From the NCBI GenBank assembly GCA_021790695.1, contig JAJYGJ010000176.1, positions 1 through 15,199 of the forward strand: a stretch of DNA of 15,199 nucleotides. The letters run 5' to 3'. The position numbers and the translations under genes were made by a program. Each line of letters starts with the position of its first letter. The stretch's first letter is position 1. Below the pieces are notes generated by a model. That model saw only the letters and a program-made list of their open reading frames with translations. It was not told the origin of the DNA and made no database searches. Positions 1-7,297 of this stretch are shown here, one piece after another. This stretch comes from Nitrospirota bacterium. Its GTDB lineage: Bacteria > Nitrospirota > Thermodesulfovibrionia > Thermodesulfovibrionales > JdFR-88.

Positions 1-144
1 GTCACGACCGAAAGGGACGCCGAGGAAAAAAAGAAGGCCTACGAGGCCGGCGTGAACGGGTTTTTGATGAAGCCGGTAAGCTCCGAGGACGTGGTGAGGA
101 ACATCAAGAGCATTATGCAAAAAATCTTCAAGGAGGACGTTTGA
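1..144 (+). CDS. C-terminal end of a response-regulator receiver protein (partial)
   Basis: The frame is open from base 1 and gives 47 residues before TGA at 142-144. It reads as the last third of a receiver (CheY-like) domain: VTTERD at the end of beta-4 (Thr/Ser position), GVNGFLMKPV with the conserved Lys-Pro after beta-5, then an amphipathic helix and a short charged tail. Nothing follows the domain, so the protein either is a stand-alone CheY-like receiver or ends in one; the N-terminus is outside the window. Its last codons contain the Shine-Dalgarno AGGAGG (131-136) for the next gene, which starts 1 nt after this stop, so the two are probably translationally coupled and form tandem receivers at the head of the che cluster. 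A second CheY often acts as a phosphate sink or serves another output; that role is only a possibility here. Confidence 0.85.
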   Translation, partial: VTTERDAEEKKKAYEAGVNGFLMKPVSSEDVVRNIKSIMQKIFKEDV

Positions 145-145
145 A

Positions 146-544
146 ATGGCCCTGGACATCAAGATGAAGGTCCTTGTGGTCGATGATTTTTCCACAATGA
201 GGCGCATCGTGAAGAATATCCTGAAGCAGCTCGGGTTTGAGAGGATCGAGGAGGCGGAGGACGGGATGCAGGCTTATTCGAAGCTCACCGGCGGCGATTT
301 CCAGTTCGTCGTCTGCGACTGGAACATGCCCAATATGGACGGGATCAACCTCCTCAGGAAGGTCCGCTCGGACCCTGCTCTGAAAGACATGCCCTTTCTG
401 ATGGTCACGGCCGAGGCCGAGAAGCACAAGGTCATAGAGGCGATAAAGGCGGGGGTGAGCAACTACGTGGTGAAGCCGTTTACGGCGGAGGTGCTCAAGG
501 AGAAGATGGAAAAGATATTCGAGAAAACCGGTCCCCGGGGATAA
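146..544 (+). CDS. cheY: Chemotaxis response regulator CheY
   Basis: A 132-aa stand-alone receiver domain, close to the usual CheY length of about 130. The acidic pocket is DD at 13-14, the phospho-acceptor is Asp58 in VVCDWNMPNMDG, Thr88 is in MVTAE, and Lys110 is in YVVKPF. Tyr107, just before the Lys, matches the switch aromatic of E. coli CheY (Tyr106). CWDWNMP-type sequences around the acceptor are typical of flagellar CheY rather than transcriptional regulators. Phosphorylated by CheA, it should bind the flagellar switch (FliM/FliN) and be dephosphorylated by the CheZ module encoded two genes downstream. The start is supported by AGGAGG at 131-136, nine nt upstream. cheA follows after 5 nt. 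Confidence 0.95.
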   Translation: MALDIKMKVLVVDDFSTMRRIVKNILKQLGFERIEEAEDGMQAYSKLTGGDFQFVVCDWNMPNMDGINLLRKVRSDPALKDMPFLMVTAEAEKHKVIEAIKAGVSNYVVKPFTAEVLKEKMEKIFEKTGPRG

Positions 545-549
545 CGAAG

Positions 550-2376
550 ATGCCGGACGACATGGAAGAGATAATAACGGATTTCCTGGTCGAGGCCGAG
601 GAGACGATTGACCGCGTGGACCCGCTGCTGGTCGGGTTGGAAGACAGCGGTTTCGACCAGGAGACCATCAACGAGATATTCAGGGGCATGCACACGATCA
701 AGGGGGCGGCGGGCTTTCTGGGCTTTCAGCAGATCGTGGACGTTTCCCATCGCGCCGAGTCGATACTTAAAAAGCTCAGGGACAAGGAGATCGCGCCCGC
801 CCGGCCTCTTCTGGACGTTATACTGAGGAGCTTCGACACGGTGCGGCTCCTTCTGAAGCAGATAAAGGCGAAGGGCCATGAAGGGCAGGCCGGCCCGGAT
901 ACGGCCAGGATCCTTCAGGAGCTGGATGCCGCGCTACAGGCGGCCGGCCCTCTGGGGGATGCAGGCAGACGGAAAGGCCCGGAGGAAGTGCGGGTCCGGG
1001 CGGTTGTCATAGAAGGCGCGGGCGGGCCGGCCCCGGAGTCTGCCGCCGGCTGCGGGTCCGACCGGGACGGCCACGCGTCGAAGGCCTCGGCCCCGATGCC
1101 GGATAAAGGGGCGGAGGCCGCCTCCGCGGACAAAAAGAACGATACCATCCAGACCCTGAGGATAGGCGTTGAAAAAGTGGACCACGTCATGAACCTCACG
1201 GGCGAGGTGGTGCTGATAAGAAACAGGCTTCTGAACCTGGCCGGCGGGCTGGAGCAGAAATATTCCTCCGACCCGCAGATGGAGAGCCTGGTGGAGGCGA
1301 TCTCCTTCCTGGACCTGCTTACCTCCGACATGCAGTCCGCCGTCATGAAGATGAGGATGCAGCCCCTGAAGAAGGTTTTCGGAAAATTTCCGCGCCTGGT
1401 GAAGGACATATCGTTCTCCCTGGGCAAGCAGGTCGATCTCCGGATATCGGGGGAGCAGACCGAGGTGGACAAGTCCGTCATAGAGAACATCGCGGACCCG
1501 ATGGTGCACATAATAAGAAACGCAATCGACCATGCCATCGGCCCGCCGGACGAAAGACTCGCCGGGGGCAAGCCCGCGAAGGGCACCATATCGATAACGG
1601 CCAGCCAGAAAGGCAACCACATAGTCATAGAGGTGGGCGACGACGGCAAGGGGATCGACGTGGAAAAAGTAAAGAGCAAGGCCGTTTCGAAGGGCCTCAT
1701 AACGGAGGCGGAGGCGCTGGACTTGGGCCATGAGGCGGCGGTGAACCTGATATTCCTGCCCGGCCTTTCCACGAATGAGGTGGCGACGGAATTGAGCGGC
1801 CGGGGCGTGGGCATGGACGTGGTCAAAAGCAACGTGAGCAAACTGAACGGTTTCATCGAGGTCATCACCAAAAAGGGCGCCGGCACCATGTTCAGGATAA
1901 GCCTGCCGCTTACCCTCGCCATAATCCATGCGCTCCTGGTGGAAGTGGAAGGCTCCGTTTACGCGATCCCCCTTACCCTCGTCGATGAGACGATGAAGGT
2001 GGAGGGCGCCGGGATAAGGGACCTCATGGATAAAAAGGTCCTGAACATAAGGGGCAGGGTCTATCCGTATTTCGAGCTTGCATGGCTGCTTGAGGGCCGG
2101 ACCGGGCAGCGGGGCGGCTTCAACGGGCAAAACGGGCAGGACGGCCGGGACCACAGGTACATTATAGTGGTCGCCGTCGCCGACAGCAGGTTTTGCATAG
2201 GGGTGGACGGGCTTTTGGGTCTGCAGGAAGTCGTAATCAAGTCCATCACCGGCTCCGGGTCCGCCGCGCCCTCGATACTGGGCGCAACCATTTCCGGCGA
2301 CGGCAAGGTGATACTCATACTGGACCTGGGCTACATCGCGCGCAATCTCTTCGACAAGGAGCACGTCAACACTTAA
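550..2376 (+). CDS. cheA: Chemotaxis histidine kinase CheA
   Basis: A 608-aa hybrid-free CheA. Domains: Hpt (about 1-110) with phospho-acceptor His48 in the MHTIKGAAGFLG motif; a low-complexity Ala/Gly/Pro/acidic linker (about 112-195); dimerisation domain (about 198-265); HATPase with N-box HIIRNAIDH, G1 box GDDGKGID and G2 box GRGVGMDVV; and a C-terminal CheW-like P5 domain (about 455-600) with a Gly/Gln/Asn-rich insertion near 510-525. It autophosphorylates under control of receptors and passes phosphate to CheY and CheB. A folded P2 (CheY/CheB docking) domain is not evident between Hpt and dimerisation, unlike in E. coli CheA of about 654 aa. The start ATG lies 5 nt after the cheY stop with no strong Shine-Dalgarno, suggesting coupling; ATG at 562 is an alternative. 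Confidence 0.96.
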   Translation: MPDDMEEIITDFLVEAEETIDRVDPLLVGLEDSGFDQETINEIFRGMHTIKGAAGFLGFQQIVDVSHRAESILKKLRDKEIAPARPLLDVILRSFDTVRLLLKQIKAKGHEGQAGPDTARILQELDAALQAAGPLGDAGRRKGPEEVRVRAVVIEGAGGPAPESAAGCGSDRDGHASKASAPMPDKGAEAASADKKNDTIQTLRIGVEKVDHVMNLTGEVVLIRNRLLNLAGGLEQKYSSDPQMESLVEAISFLDLLTSDMQSAVMKMRMQPLKKVFGKFPRLVKDISFSLGKQVDLRISGEQTEVDKSVIENIADPMVHIIRNAIDHAIGPPDERLAGGKPAKGTISITASQKGNHIVIEVGDDGKGIDVEKVKSKAVSKGLITEAEALDLGHEAAVNLIFLPGLSTNEVATELSGRGVGMDVVKSNVSKLNGFIEVITKKGAGTMFRISLPLTLAIIHALLVEVEGSVYAIPLTLVDETMKVEGAGIRDLMDKKVLNIRGRVYPYFELAWLLEGRTGQRGGFNGQNGQDGRDHRYIIVVAVADSRFCIGVDGLLGLQEVVIKSITGSGSAAPSILGATISGDGKVILILDLGYIARNLFDKEHVNT

Positions 2377-2403
2377 ATGGAAAATTTCGCAGGAGGGAAC
2401 CGT

Positions 2404-3591
2404 ATGGAGCAATTCATAGGCTTTAAGCTCGGGTCGATGGAGTACACCATCCCCATTCTCAAAGTCCGGGAGATAATCAACGCCCCGGTCATAACCCGGA
2501 TGCCCCAGTCGCCGGACTACATAGAAGGCGTCACGAACCTGAGGGGCAGCATCATAGTGATCGTGAACCTCAAGAGCCTCCTTAACATGCACGGCGAAAA
2601 CGGCGGGGCCGGCGGAAAGATCATCGTCATTTCAAGCGGCAAGATCACTTTCGGCGTACTTGTGGACGGCATCACCGGGGTCATCGAGATCGACGGCGGC
2701 GCGGTCGAGCACCCGGAGAGGTTTTTCTCCGAGAAGATGGAGCAGATCAAGGGCGTGGCGAAGATAAACGACAAGCTCCTTGTCCTTCTGGACCCAAAGA
2801 AGCTGATCCCGTTCGAGGACATGGCCCTTTTCGAGGAGGAGGTCTTCGAGATTGCCCAGGGCGGCCCTGACGGACAAGTCGAGGTAACCCGGAACGTGCA
2901 TACGATGGGCGGAGACGTGAAGGTCACGGAGGTCCACGAGGCAAAGGAGTTTTTCGGGAAAAAACTCGCGGGCGACATGGACGGTATCACGGCCGAGATA
3001 ATGCAGTTTCTGGACGCCATCGACGGCGGGCAGTACGAGAAGGCCGAGGCGGTCATCCAGAGCCTGATGCAGAAAGGGCAGAACAGCCTGTACAAGGAAG
3101 TGGGCAAGGTGACGCGGAAACTTCATGATTCCGTCAAGGGCTTCAAGGAGGCCATCGATCCCAGGCTGAAGGACATGGCGACCACGGATATGCCCAAGGC
3201 CATGGACCGCCTCCAGTACGTGATCGACAAGACGGAGGAGGCGGCCAACGGGACGATGGCCTTTGTCGAAAAATACATCCTCTGCATGGACGAGCTGTCT
3301 GCGCATATCAGGAACATAAGGGAGCCGGAGGAGACGGTTTCATATCTGAAGGATTTCAGGAACAAACTTGAGGACGACCTGACGGAGGTCCTTACGACGC
3401 AGTCTTTCCAGGACCTGACCGGGCAGACCCTGAAGAAGGTAATGGGGCTTGTGAGCGACGTGGAGACGGAGCTTGTCGGGCTCATAGCGAATTTCGGCGT
3501 CAAGATAGAACAGTGCGCCTGCCTTGTGCCGGCGGCGGAAATGGTGAATCAGGAAGGGGTCGACAAGATGCTTACGGAGCTTGGCTTCTGA
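2404..3591 (+). CDS. CheW-CheZ fusion: coupling protein joined to CheY-P phosphatase
   Basis: A 395-aa protein. Residues 1-145 form a CheW domain (MEQFIGFKLGSMEYTIPI start, VTNLRGSIIVIVNL core, GVAKINDKLLVLLD near the end). Residues about 195-395 read as CheZ: long helices, then FQDLTGQTLKKV (334-345). Its Asp337 and Gln341 match the catalytic Asp143 and Gln147 of E. coli CheZ. The last residues, NQEGVDKMLTELGF, match the C-terminal CheY-P-binding helix of CheZ (E. coli ends in QVDDLLDSLGF). The product should couple receptors to CheA and also dephosphorylate CheY-P, placing the phosphatase inside the array. Start: the frame is open from 2377, directly after cheA, but AGGAGG at 2391-2396 points to ATG 2404, where CheW homology begins. 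No internal stop or restart separates the halves. Confidence 0.93.
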   Translation: MEQFIGFKLGSMEYTIPILKVREIINAPVITRMPQSPDYIEGVTNLRGSIIVIVNLKSLLNMHGENGGAGGKIIVISSGKITFGVLVDGITGVIEIDGGAVEHPERFFSEKMEQIKGVAKINDKLLVLLDPKKLIPFEDMALFEEEVFEIAQGGPDGQVEVTRNVHTMGGDVKVTEVHEAKEFFGKKLAGDMDGITAEIMQFLDAIDGGQYEKAEAVIQSLMQKGQNSLYKEVGKVTRKLHDSVKGFKEAIDPRLKDMATTDMPKAMDRLQYVIDKTEEAANGTMAFVEKYILCMDELSAHIRNIREPEETVSYLKDFRNKLEDDLTEVLTTQSFQDLTGQTLKKVMGLVSDVETELVGLIANFGVKIEQCACLVPAAEMVNQEGVDKMLTELGF

Positions 3592-3644
3592 TGCCGTTTA
3601 CCCGCCGGCTTTTGTCTCGCGCCGTCTGAAAGGGAAGCTGGAAA

Positions 3645-4712
3645 ATGAATTTGCGCGCTGTAAAGGTGCTCATTGTCGATGACTCTTCTTTTATGAGAAA
3701 GGCGCTCTCCGCGATGCTCGGGTCCGATCCGGACATAGAGGTCGTGGGCACGGCGGCGGACGGCCGCGAGGGGGTGGAGAAGGCGGAGGCGCTGAAACCC
3801 GATATCATCACGATGGACGTTGAGATGCCCGGAATGGACGGCATCGAGGCATTGAAGAAGATCATGCGCGATAACCCCCTGCCGGTCGTGATGATCAGCG
3901 CCCAGACGGTCGAGGGGGCGAGGGTCACCCTTCGGGCCCTGGAACTGGGGGCCGTGGATTTCATATCCAAGAACCTCTCCGGGTCGAGCATGGACATAGT
4001 CAGGATAAGGGCGGCGCTGAAGGAAAAGATAAAGCACCTGGGGAGAAAGGGATTTGTGCGCACGTCCCCGGAGCGGGGCGGGCAGGCGCCCGATGTAAAT
4101 GTCGCGCTCCGCAGGGCGCTGAAGGTCTGCACGGACGGGATGAGGGTGGAAATGGTGGCGATAGGGGCCTCAACGGGCGGGCCCAAAATACTCCAGCAGA
4201 TAATCCCGGCCCTGCCAAAAAATTTCCCCGTTCCCGTGCTCATCAGCCAGCACATGCCCCCGAATTTTACAAAACCCTTTGCCGAACGGCTGGACCAGAT
4301 AAGCGGCATCTCGGTGAAGGAGGCCGAGGACGGGGAGACCGTCAAGGGCGGCATTGTTTACATAGCGCCCGGCCGCGGGCACATGAGAGTGGCGGGCGGC
4401 ATGCCGAGGCCGTCCGTTTCCGTAGGGGAGGGCGGGGATTTCATCTACCGGCCGTCGGTTGACGTGCTTATGTCCTCGGTCGCCGCCTATTTTCCAAAAA
4501 GGGCCGTGGGGGTGATACTCACCGGCATGGGACACGACGGCTTGAAGGGGCTCACGGGGCTCAAGAACGCGGGCGGCAGGGTCATCGCCCAGGACGAGGG
4601 CACCTGCGTCATCTACGGCATGCCGAAGGCGGTCGTGGATGCGGGCCTTGCCGACAGCGTGCTGCCCGCGCAGGATATCACGGCCGCGATAGTGGCCTGT
4701 GTCTGCAAGTGA
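3645..4712 (+). CDS. cheB: Chemotaxis protein-glutamate methylesterase/deamidase CheB
   Basis: 355 aa, normal CheB length. The N-terminal receiver domain (4-130) has DD at 12-13, phospho-acceptor Asp58 in TMDVEMPGMDG, Ser85 at the Thr/Ser position and Lys109. A linker leads to the methylesterase domain (about 165-350), whose catalytic triad is visible: Ser176 in IGASTGGP, His203 in ISQHMPPNF and Asp298 in GMGHDGL. It removes methyl groups from receptor glutamates when phosphorylated by CheA, giving adaptation. The matching methyltransferase gene cheR is not in the window. The gene lies 53 nt downstream of the CheW-CheZ gene, with AGGGAAG (about 3631-3637) ahead of ATG 3645. An independent promoter begins just downstream, so cheB may end the che transcript. 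Confidence 0.95.
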   Translation: MNLRAVKVLIVDDSSFMRKALSAMLGSDPDIEVVGTAADGREGVEKAEALKPDIITMDVEMPGMDGIEALKKIMRDNPLPVVMISAQTVEGARVTLRALELGAVDFISKNLSGSSMDIVRIRAALKEKIKHLGRKGFVRTSPERGGQAPDVNVALRRALKVCTDGMRVEMVAIGASTGGPKILQQIIPALPKNFPVPVLISQHMPPNFTKPFAERLDQISGISVKEAEDGETVKGGIVYIAPGRGHMRVAGGMPRPSVSVGEGGDFIYRPSVDVLMSSVAAYFPKRAVGVILTGMGHDGLKGLTGLKNAGGRVIAQDEGTCVIYGMPKAVVDAGLADSVLPAQDITAAIVACVCK

Positions 4713-4768
4713 GCCCCGGCAGGCGGAGGCCCCGGACCCATCGAATCCCCCCCGAATCCCCATTTTCC

Positions 4769-4797
4769 TTGACCTGAATACGGGCAGAAATTATAAT
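4769..4797 (+). promoter_or_regulatory. Consensus sigma-70-type promoter for the HDOD gene
   Basis: TTGACC at 4769-4774, a 17-nt spacer, and a perfect TATAAT at 4792-4797. The predicted transcription start is near 4804-4806, only 1-12 nt before the candidate start codons (TTG 4807, ATG 4816). No Shine-Dalgarno lies between, so the mRNA would be leaderless or nearly so. Confidence 0.75.
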
Positions 4798-4815
4798 ACC
4801 TCGTAATTGTCAAAC

Positions 4816-6027
4816 ATGGTCAGGCTTTTGATTATAGATGACGATCCGGATATTACCGAGATACTGTCCCTGTACGGCGATTTTCTCGGTTACAACGCGG
4901 ATATGGCCTTTTCCTGGCAGGAGGCGGAAAAAAACCTCTCGGGCAGCCGTTTATACAATGCTGTTTTTTGCGACCTCAACCTGCGGGGATTGAACGGCCT
5001 TCAGGTCTTCGAAAAAATCCACGAGATGGACTCCGGGCTGGCCGACAGGTTTGTCCTGCTGACCGGCGCCATTCTGGACGATGGCGTCGAAGAGGGGATA
5101 AGGGCCAGGAAGATAAAACTGGTGAAAAAACCCTTCAATTTCGAGGACATAAAGGCGGTGCTCCAATCCATGGAGGGGCCGTCCGTCCATTCGAGGGATA
5201 TCATACTGCAATCCGCCACACTGCCGGCCGTCCCCGCGGTGGTCGTCAAGATCCTGGAGTTGACGGGCAAGGAAAATACGACCATCGAAGACCTGCAAAG
5301 GACCATCATGGCGGACAGCTCTCTGACCACCCGGGTGCTGCAGATGGCCAATTCGGCCTTTTTCGGTTTCCGGCAGGGCGTGGAGACGATCTCTGACGCC
5401 ATCAAGGTCCTCGGGTTCAACACCATCCGCTCCGTTACGCTTGCCGTGTCCACCATGGATATCTACAGGCCTTTCGGCCCCCTGGAAGAGAAACTCTGGG
5501 AGCACAGCCTCGGCGTTTCGCTTGCCGCCGGCGCCATTGCGCGGGGAAGGATGCGCTGCTGGGAAGAGGCCTCCATCGCCGGCCTGCTGCATGACACCGG
5601 CAAGGTTGTAATGAAAAGCAATCAGCCTGACAGGTATCACCTTCTTTTGCGGTCCGTGCAGGAGGACAAAGTGCCCTTCCATACGGTGGAAACCGAGGTG
5701 TTCGGCTTCGGCCATGCGGAGGCGGGCTCTCTGCTCGGCGAGAAATGGGGCTTCCCGGAGATGCTGTCCGGCGCCATCCGGCACCATCATAACTGGAAGA
5801 GCTTTGACAAGGGCGTTTCCGCGGACGTGCGCCAGATTTGTCTGGCGGTCGCCCTGGCCGACGCCCTTTGCACCAGGCTCGGCATCGGTTACGACTCTCC
5901 GATGCCGGAAGTGGACCTGGGCGAGAGGGAACTCCAGGGGCTCCTCGGGATCGAGGACGGAAGGTACGAGGAGATCGTTTACAGGTTCAAGGAGGACTTC
6001 CTGCGTGAAAAAATGCTTTTCAGGTGA
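4816..6027 (+). CDS. Response regulator with receiver and HDOD domains
   Basis: 403 aa from ATG 4816 (a TTG at 4807 would add three residues). Residues 1-115 are a receiver domain: DDD at 8-10, phospho-acceptor Asp53 in VFCDLNLRGLNG, Thr83 and Lys105 in VKKPF. Residues about 125-330 are an HDOD domain: LPAVPAVVVKILEL at its start, ADSSLTTRVLQMANSAFFG, LGFNTIRSVTLA, GLLHDTGKVV retaining His259-Asp260, and IRHHHNW. HDOD proteins are signalling or scaffold proteins related to HD phosphohydrolases; most are thought non-catalytic, and which applies here is unknown. Receiver-HDOD proteins occur often beside che and flagellar genes and are implicated in motility and second-messenger control in other bacteria. 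It has its own strong promoter and no ribosome-binding site. The next gene starts 17 nt after the stop. Confidence 0.9.
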   Translation: MVRLLIIDDDPDITEILSLYGDFLGYNADMAFSWQEAEKNLSGSRLYNAVFCDLNLRGLNGLQVFEKIHEMDSGLADRFVLLTGAILDDGVEEGIRARKIKLVKKPFNFEDIKAVLQSMEGPSVHSRDIILQSATLPAVPAVVVKILELTGKENTTIEDLQRTIMADSSLTTRVLQMANSAFFGFRQGVETISDAIKVLGFNTIRSVTLAVSTMDIYRPFGPLEEKLWEHSLGVSLAAGAIARGRMRCWEEASIAGLLHDTGKVVMKSNQPDRYHLLLRSVQEDKVPFHTVETEVFGFGHAEAGSLLGEKWGFPEMLSGAIRHHHNWKSFDKGVSADVRQICLAVALADALCTRLGIGYDSPMPEVDLGERELQGLLGIEDGRYEEIVYRFKEDFLREKMLFR

Positions 6028-6044
6028 ACGGAGGGAAAAGGCAA

Positions 6045-6191
6045 ATGGCCATTGAACCCGTCGGCAACGTGCCCCAGGCACCGCAGGTGATAAGGCATGA
6101 GGATTCGCTCCCAAAGAAGAAAAAGGACAAGGGAAAGGACGGCCGGGAGGAGGAGCCGAAGAAGAAAGGCAAGATAGACATAACGGTCTAG
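6045..6191 (+). CDS. Small charged protein, 48 aa, unknown function
   Basis: ATG at 6045 is preceded by GGAGGG (6030-6035) at a good distance and the frame ends with TAG at 6189-6191. The product starts MAIEPVGNVPQAPQV, has a Lys/Glu/Asp-rich middle, and ends KKGKIDITV. It has no membrane segment or signal peptide. Position (17 nt after the HDOD gene, 26 nt before the DUF2802-like gene), the ribosome-binding site and matching codon use (ATA, AGG) support a real gene in the same transcript. Small proteins with a PIG/PVG N-terminus and a hydrophobic I-D-I-x-V tail are, from memory, common beside flagellar and chemotaxis genes; no function can be given. Confidence 0.7.
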   Translation: MAIEPVGNVPQAPQVIRHEDSLPKKKKDKGKDGREEEPKKKGKIDITV

Positions 6192-6192
6192 A

Positions 6193-6205
6193 GAACCTCA
6201 GGTTC
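6193..6205 (+). repeat. Perfect inverted repeat just before a ribosome-binding site
   Basis: GAACCT-C-AGGTTC is a 6-bp inverted repeat around one base. It sits between the stop of the 48-aa gene and the AAGGA site (6206-6210) of the next gene. A one-base loop is too tight for a full RNA hairpin, so a small dyad operator or chance are both possible. Confidence 0.35.
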
Positions 6206-6217
6206 AAGGAAGAAAAT

Positions 6218-6568
6218 ATGCTCTGGAAGAACAGCGACCCGGCTAAGCAAAAAAAGACCTCTCATCCGGAAGACCCCGGCTTTAAAGCCCAGGAACAGAG
6301 ACTGAAAGACATCGAGCAGAGGATAGAGGAAAAAATCTCACTCCTGAAAGTCCTTGAGGAAAAGGCCGACAAGAAGATAGAGACGCTGGAAAAGCTCCTT
6401 TACGCCCCGATATACGTCTCCGGCGCCGACGGGACAAGCCGCCGGGGAAACCGGACGGAAGAGATACTGGCCCTGAAGGAAAAGGGACTTGACGCCCCGG
6501 AGATAGCAAGGATACTGGCCGTGCCGGCGGGCGAGGTCGATCTGATACTGGACCTGAACAGGAAATAA
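6218..6568 (+). CDS. DUF2802-like coiled-coil protein of the chemotaxis/flagellar block
   Basis: 116 aa. The N-terminal part is highly charged and predicted to form a coiled coil (about 22-65, with heptad-like ISLLKVLEEKADKKIETLEKLL). The C-terminal 35 residues (EEILALKEKGLDAPEIARILAVPAGEVDLILDLNRK, cited as residues 81-116) resemble the helix-turn-helix-like end of DUF2802/DUF6115 proteins, which are often encoded next to flagellar and che genes. No membrane segment is seen, whereas many relatives have an N-terminal one. AAGGA at 6206-6210 supports ATG 6218. Role unknown; co-transcription with the HDOD gene is likely. Confidence 0.75.
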   Translation: MLWKNSDPAKQKKTSHPEDPGFKAQEQRLKDIEQRIEEKISLLKVLEEKADKKIETLEKLLYAPIYVSGADGTSRRGNRTEEILALKEKGLDAPEIARILAVPAGEVDLILDLNRK

Positions 6569-6632
6569 GGGCGATTCAGCTTGGGACTTCCGGGAATAAC
6601 TCGACCCGCCGAAAATCGGAGAGGTGAAATTC

Positions 6633-7208
6633 ATGAAAAGCATTAAAGGTACGAAAACAGAGCAAAACCTTCTTGCCGCCTTCGCCGGGGAATCCCAGGC
6701 GAGGAACCGTTACACTTATTATGCCTCCCAGGCAAAAAAAGAGGGCTACGAACAGATAGCCGCTTTTTTTCTGGAGACGGCCGACAATGAAAAAGAGCAT
6801 GCCAAGCGGCTTTTCAAATTTTTAGAAGGCGGGGAGGCGCAGGTCCGGGCATCCTTCCCGGCCGGGGTGATAGGGGATACGGGCCTGAACCTCCGGGCCG
6901 CGGCAGCGGGGGAAAACCACGAACATGCGGTCATGTATCCCGAATTTGCCCGGATAGCCGGTGAAGAGGGCTTCCCAATCATCGCAAGCGTCTTCAGGGC
7001 CATAGCCGTGGCGGAGAGACAGCATGAGAGGCGCTACCTGGGCCTGCTTGAAAATATCGAGAAAGGCCGCGTCTTCTCCCGTGAAACTCCCCGGCAATGG
7101 AAATGCAGAAATTGCGGCTATGTCCATGAGGGCGACGACTCACCGGCTAAATGCCCGGCCTGCGACCATCCCCGGGCCCACTTCGAGCTTTTAGGGGAAA
7201 ACTGGTAG
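6633..7208 (+). CDS. rbr: Rubrerythrin
   Basis: 191 aa, the standard rubrerythrin length. The ferritin-like diiron domain carries Glu20 (AFAGESQAR), Glu53 and His56 (NEKEH), Glu94 and Glu97 (AGENHEH), Glu128 and His131 (AVAERQHERRY), nearly position-for-position with Desulfovibrio rubrerythrin. The C-terminal rubredoxin-like domain has C158-x2-C161 (WKCRNCGY) and C174-x2-C177 (CPACDHP). It is a cytoplasmic NADH-linked peroxidase that detoxifies hydrogen peroxide in anaerobes. The frame extends to GTG 6624, but GGAGAGG at 6618-6624 supports ATG 6633. It is probably a separate unit from the che block (64-nt gap) and converges with the metal locus. Confidence 0.95.
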   Translation: MKSIKGTKTEQNLLAAFAGESQARNRYTYYASQAKKEGYEQIAAFFLETADNEKEHAKRLFKFLEGGEAQVRASFPAGVIGDTGLNLRAAAAGENHEHAVMYPEFARIAGEEGFPIIASVFRAIAVAERQHERRYLGLLENIEKGRVFSRETPRQWKCRNCGYVHEGDDSPAKCPACDHPRAHFELLGENW

Positions 7209-7225
7209 CGGAAAAGGGCGGCAAT

Positions 7226-7268
7226 CCGGGGGCCCCAGCGGCAGATTTGCGGGGCAGGGCGAAGTTTT
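7226..7268 (+). terminator. Probable terminator of rubrerythrin, containing one copy of a dispersed 30-nt repeat
   Basis: Downstream of the rubrerythrin stop, CCCC-AGC (7233-7239) can pair with GC-GGGG around 7249-7254, and a T run follows at 7265-7270. The first 30 nt (7226-7255) recur with two mismatches at 11535-11564. A direct repeat GCGAAGTTTT occurs at 7259-7268 and 7271-7280. The stem is short and the T run is about 10 nt away, so termination is plausible, not certain. Confidence 0.4.
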
Positions 7269-7297
7269 TTGCGAAGTTTTGAAGGGATATGCCGTAA

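Noticed and set aside
2377..2403. ATG 2377 as the CheW-CheZ start
   Set aside because: It lies directly after the cheA stop without its own site; AGGAGG at 2391-2396 and CheW homology favour ATG 2404.
934..2592. Long minus-strand frame (552 codons) opposite cheA
   Set aside because: It is a mirror frame of a GC-rich gene; composition is His/Arg/Pro-rich with no motif, and cheA is unmistakable.
3592..3644. Separate promoter or small gene between the CheW-CheZ gene and cheB
   Set aside because: Only 53 nt with no good -10/-35 pair; treated as an intra-operon spacer.
4951..6207. Minus-strand frame of 418 codons opposite the HDOD gene
   Set aside because: No domain, no ribosome-binding site, and it covers a clear receiver-HDOD gene.
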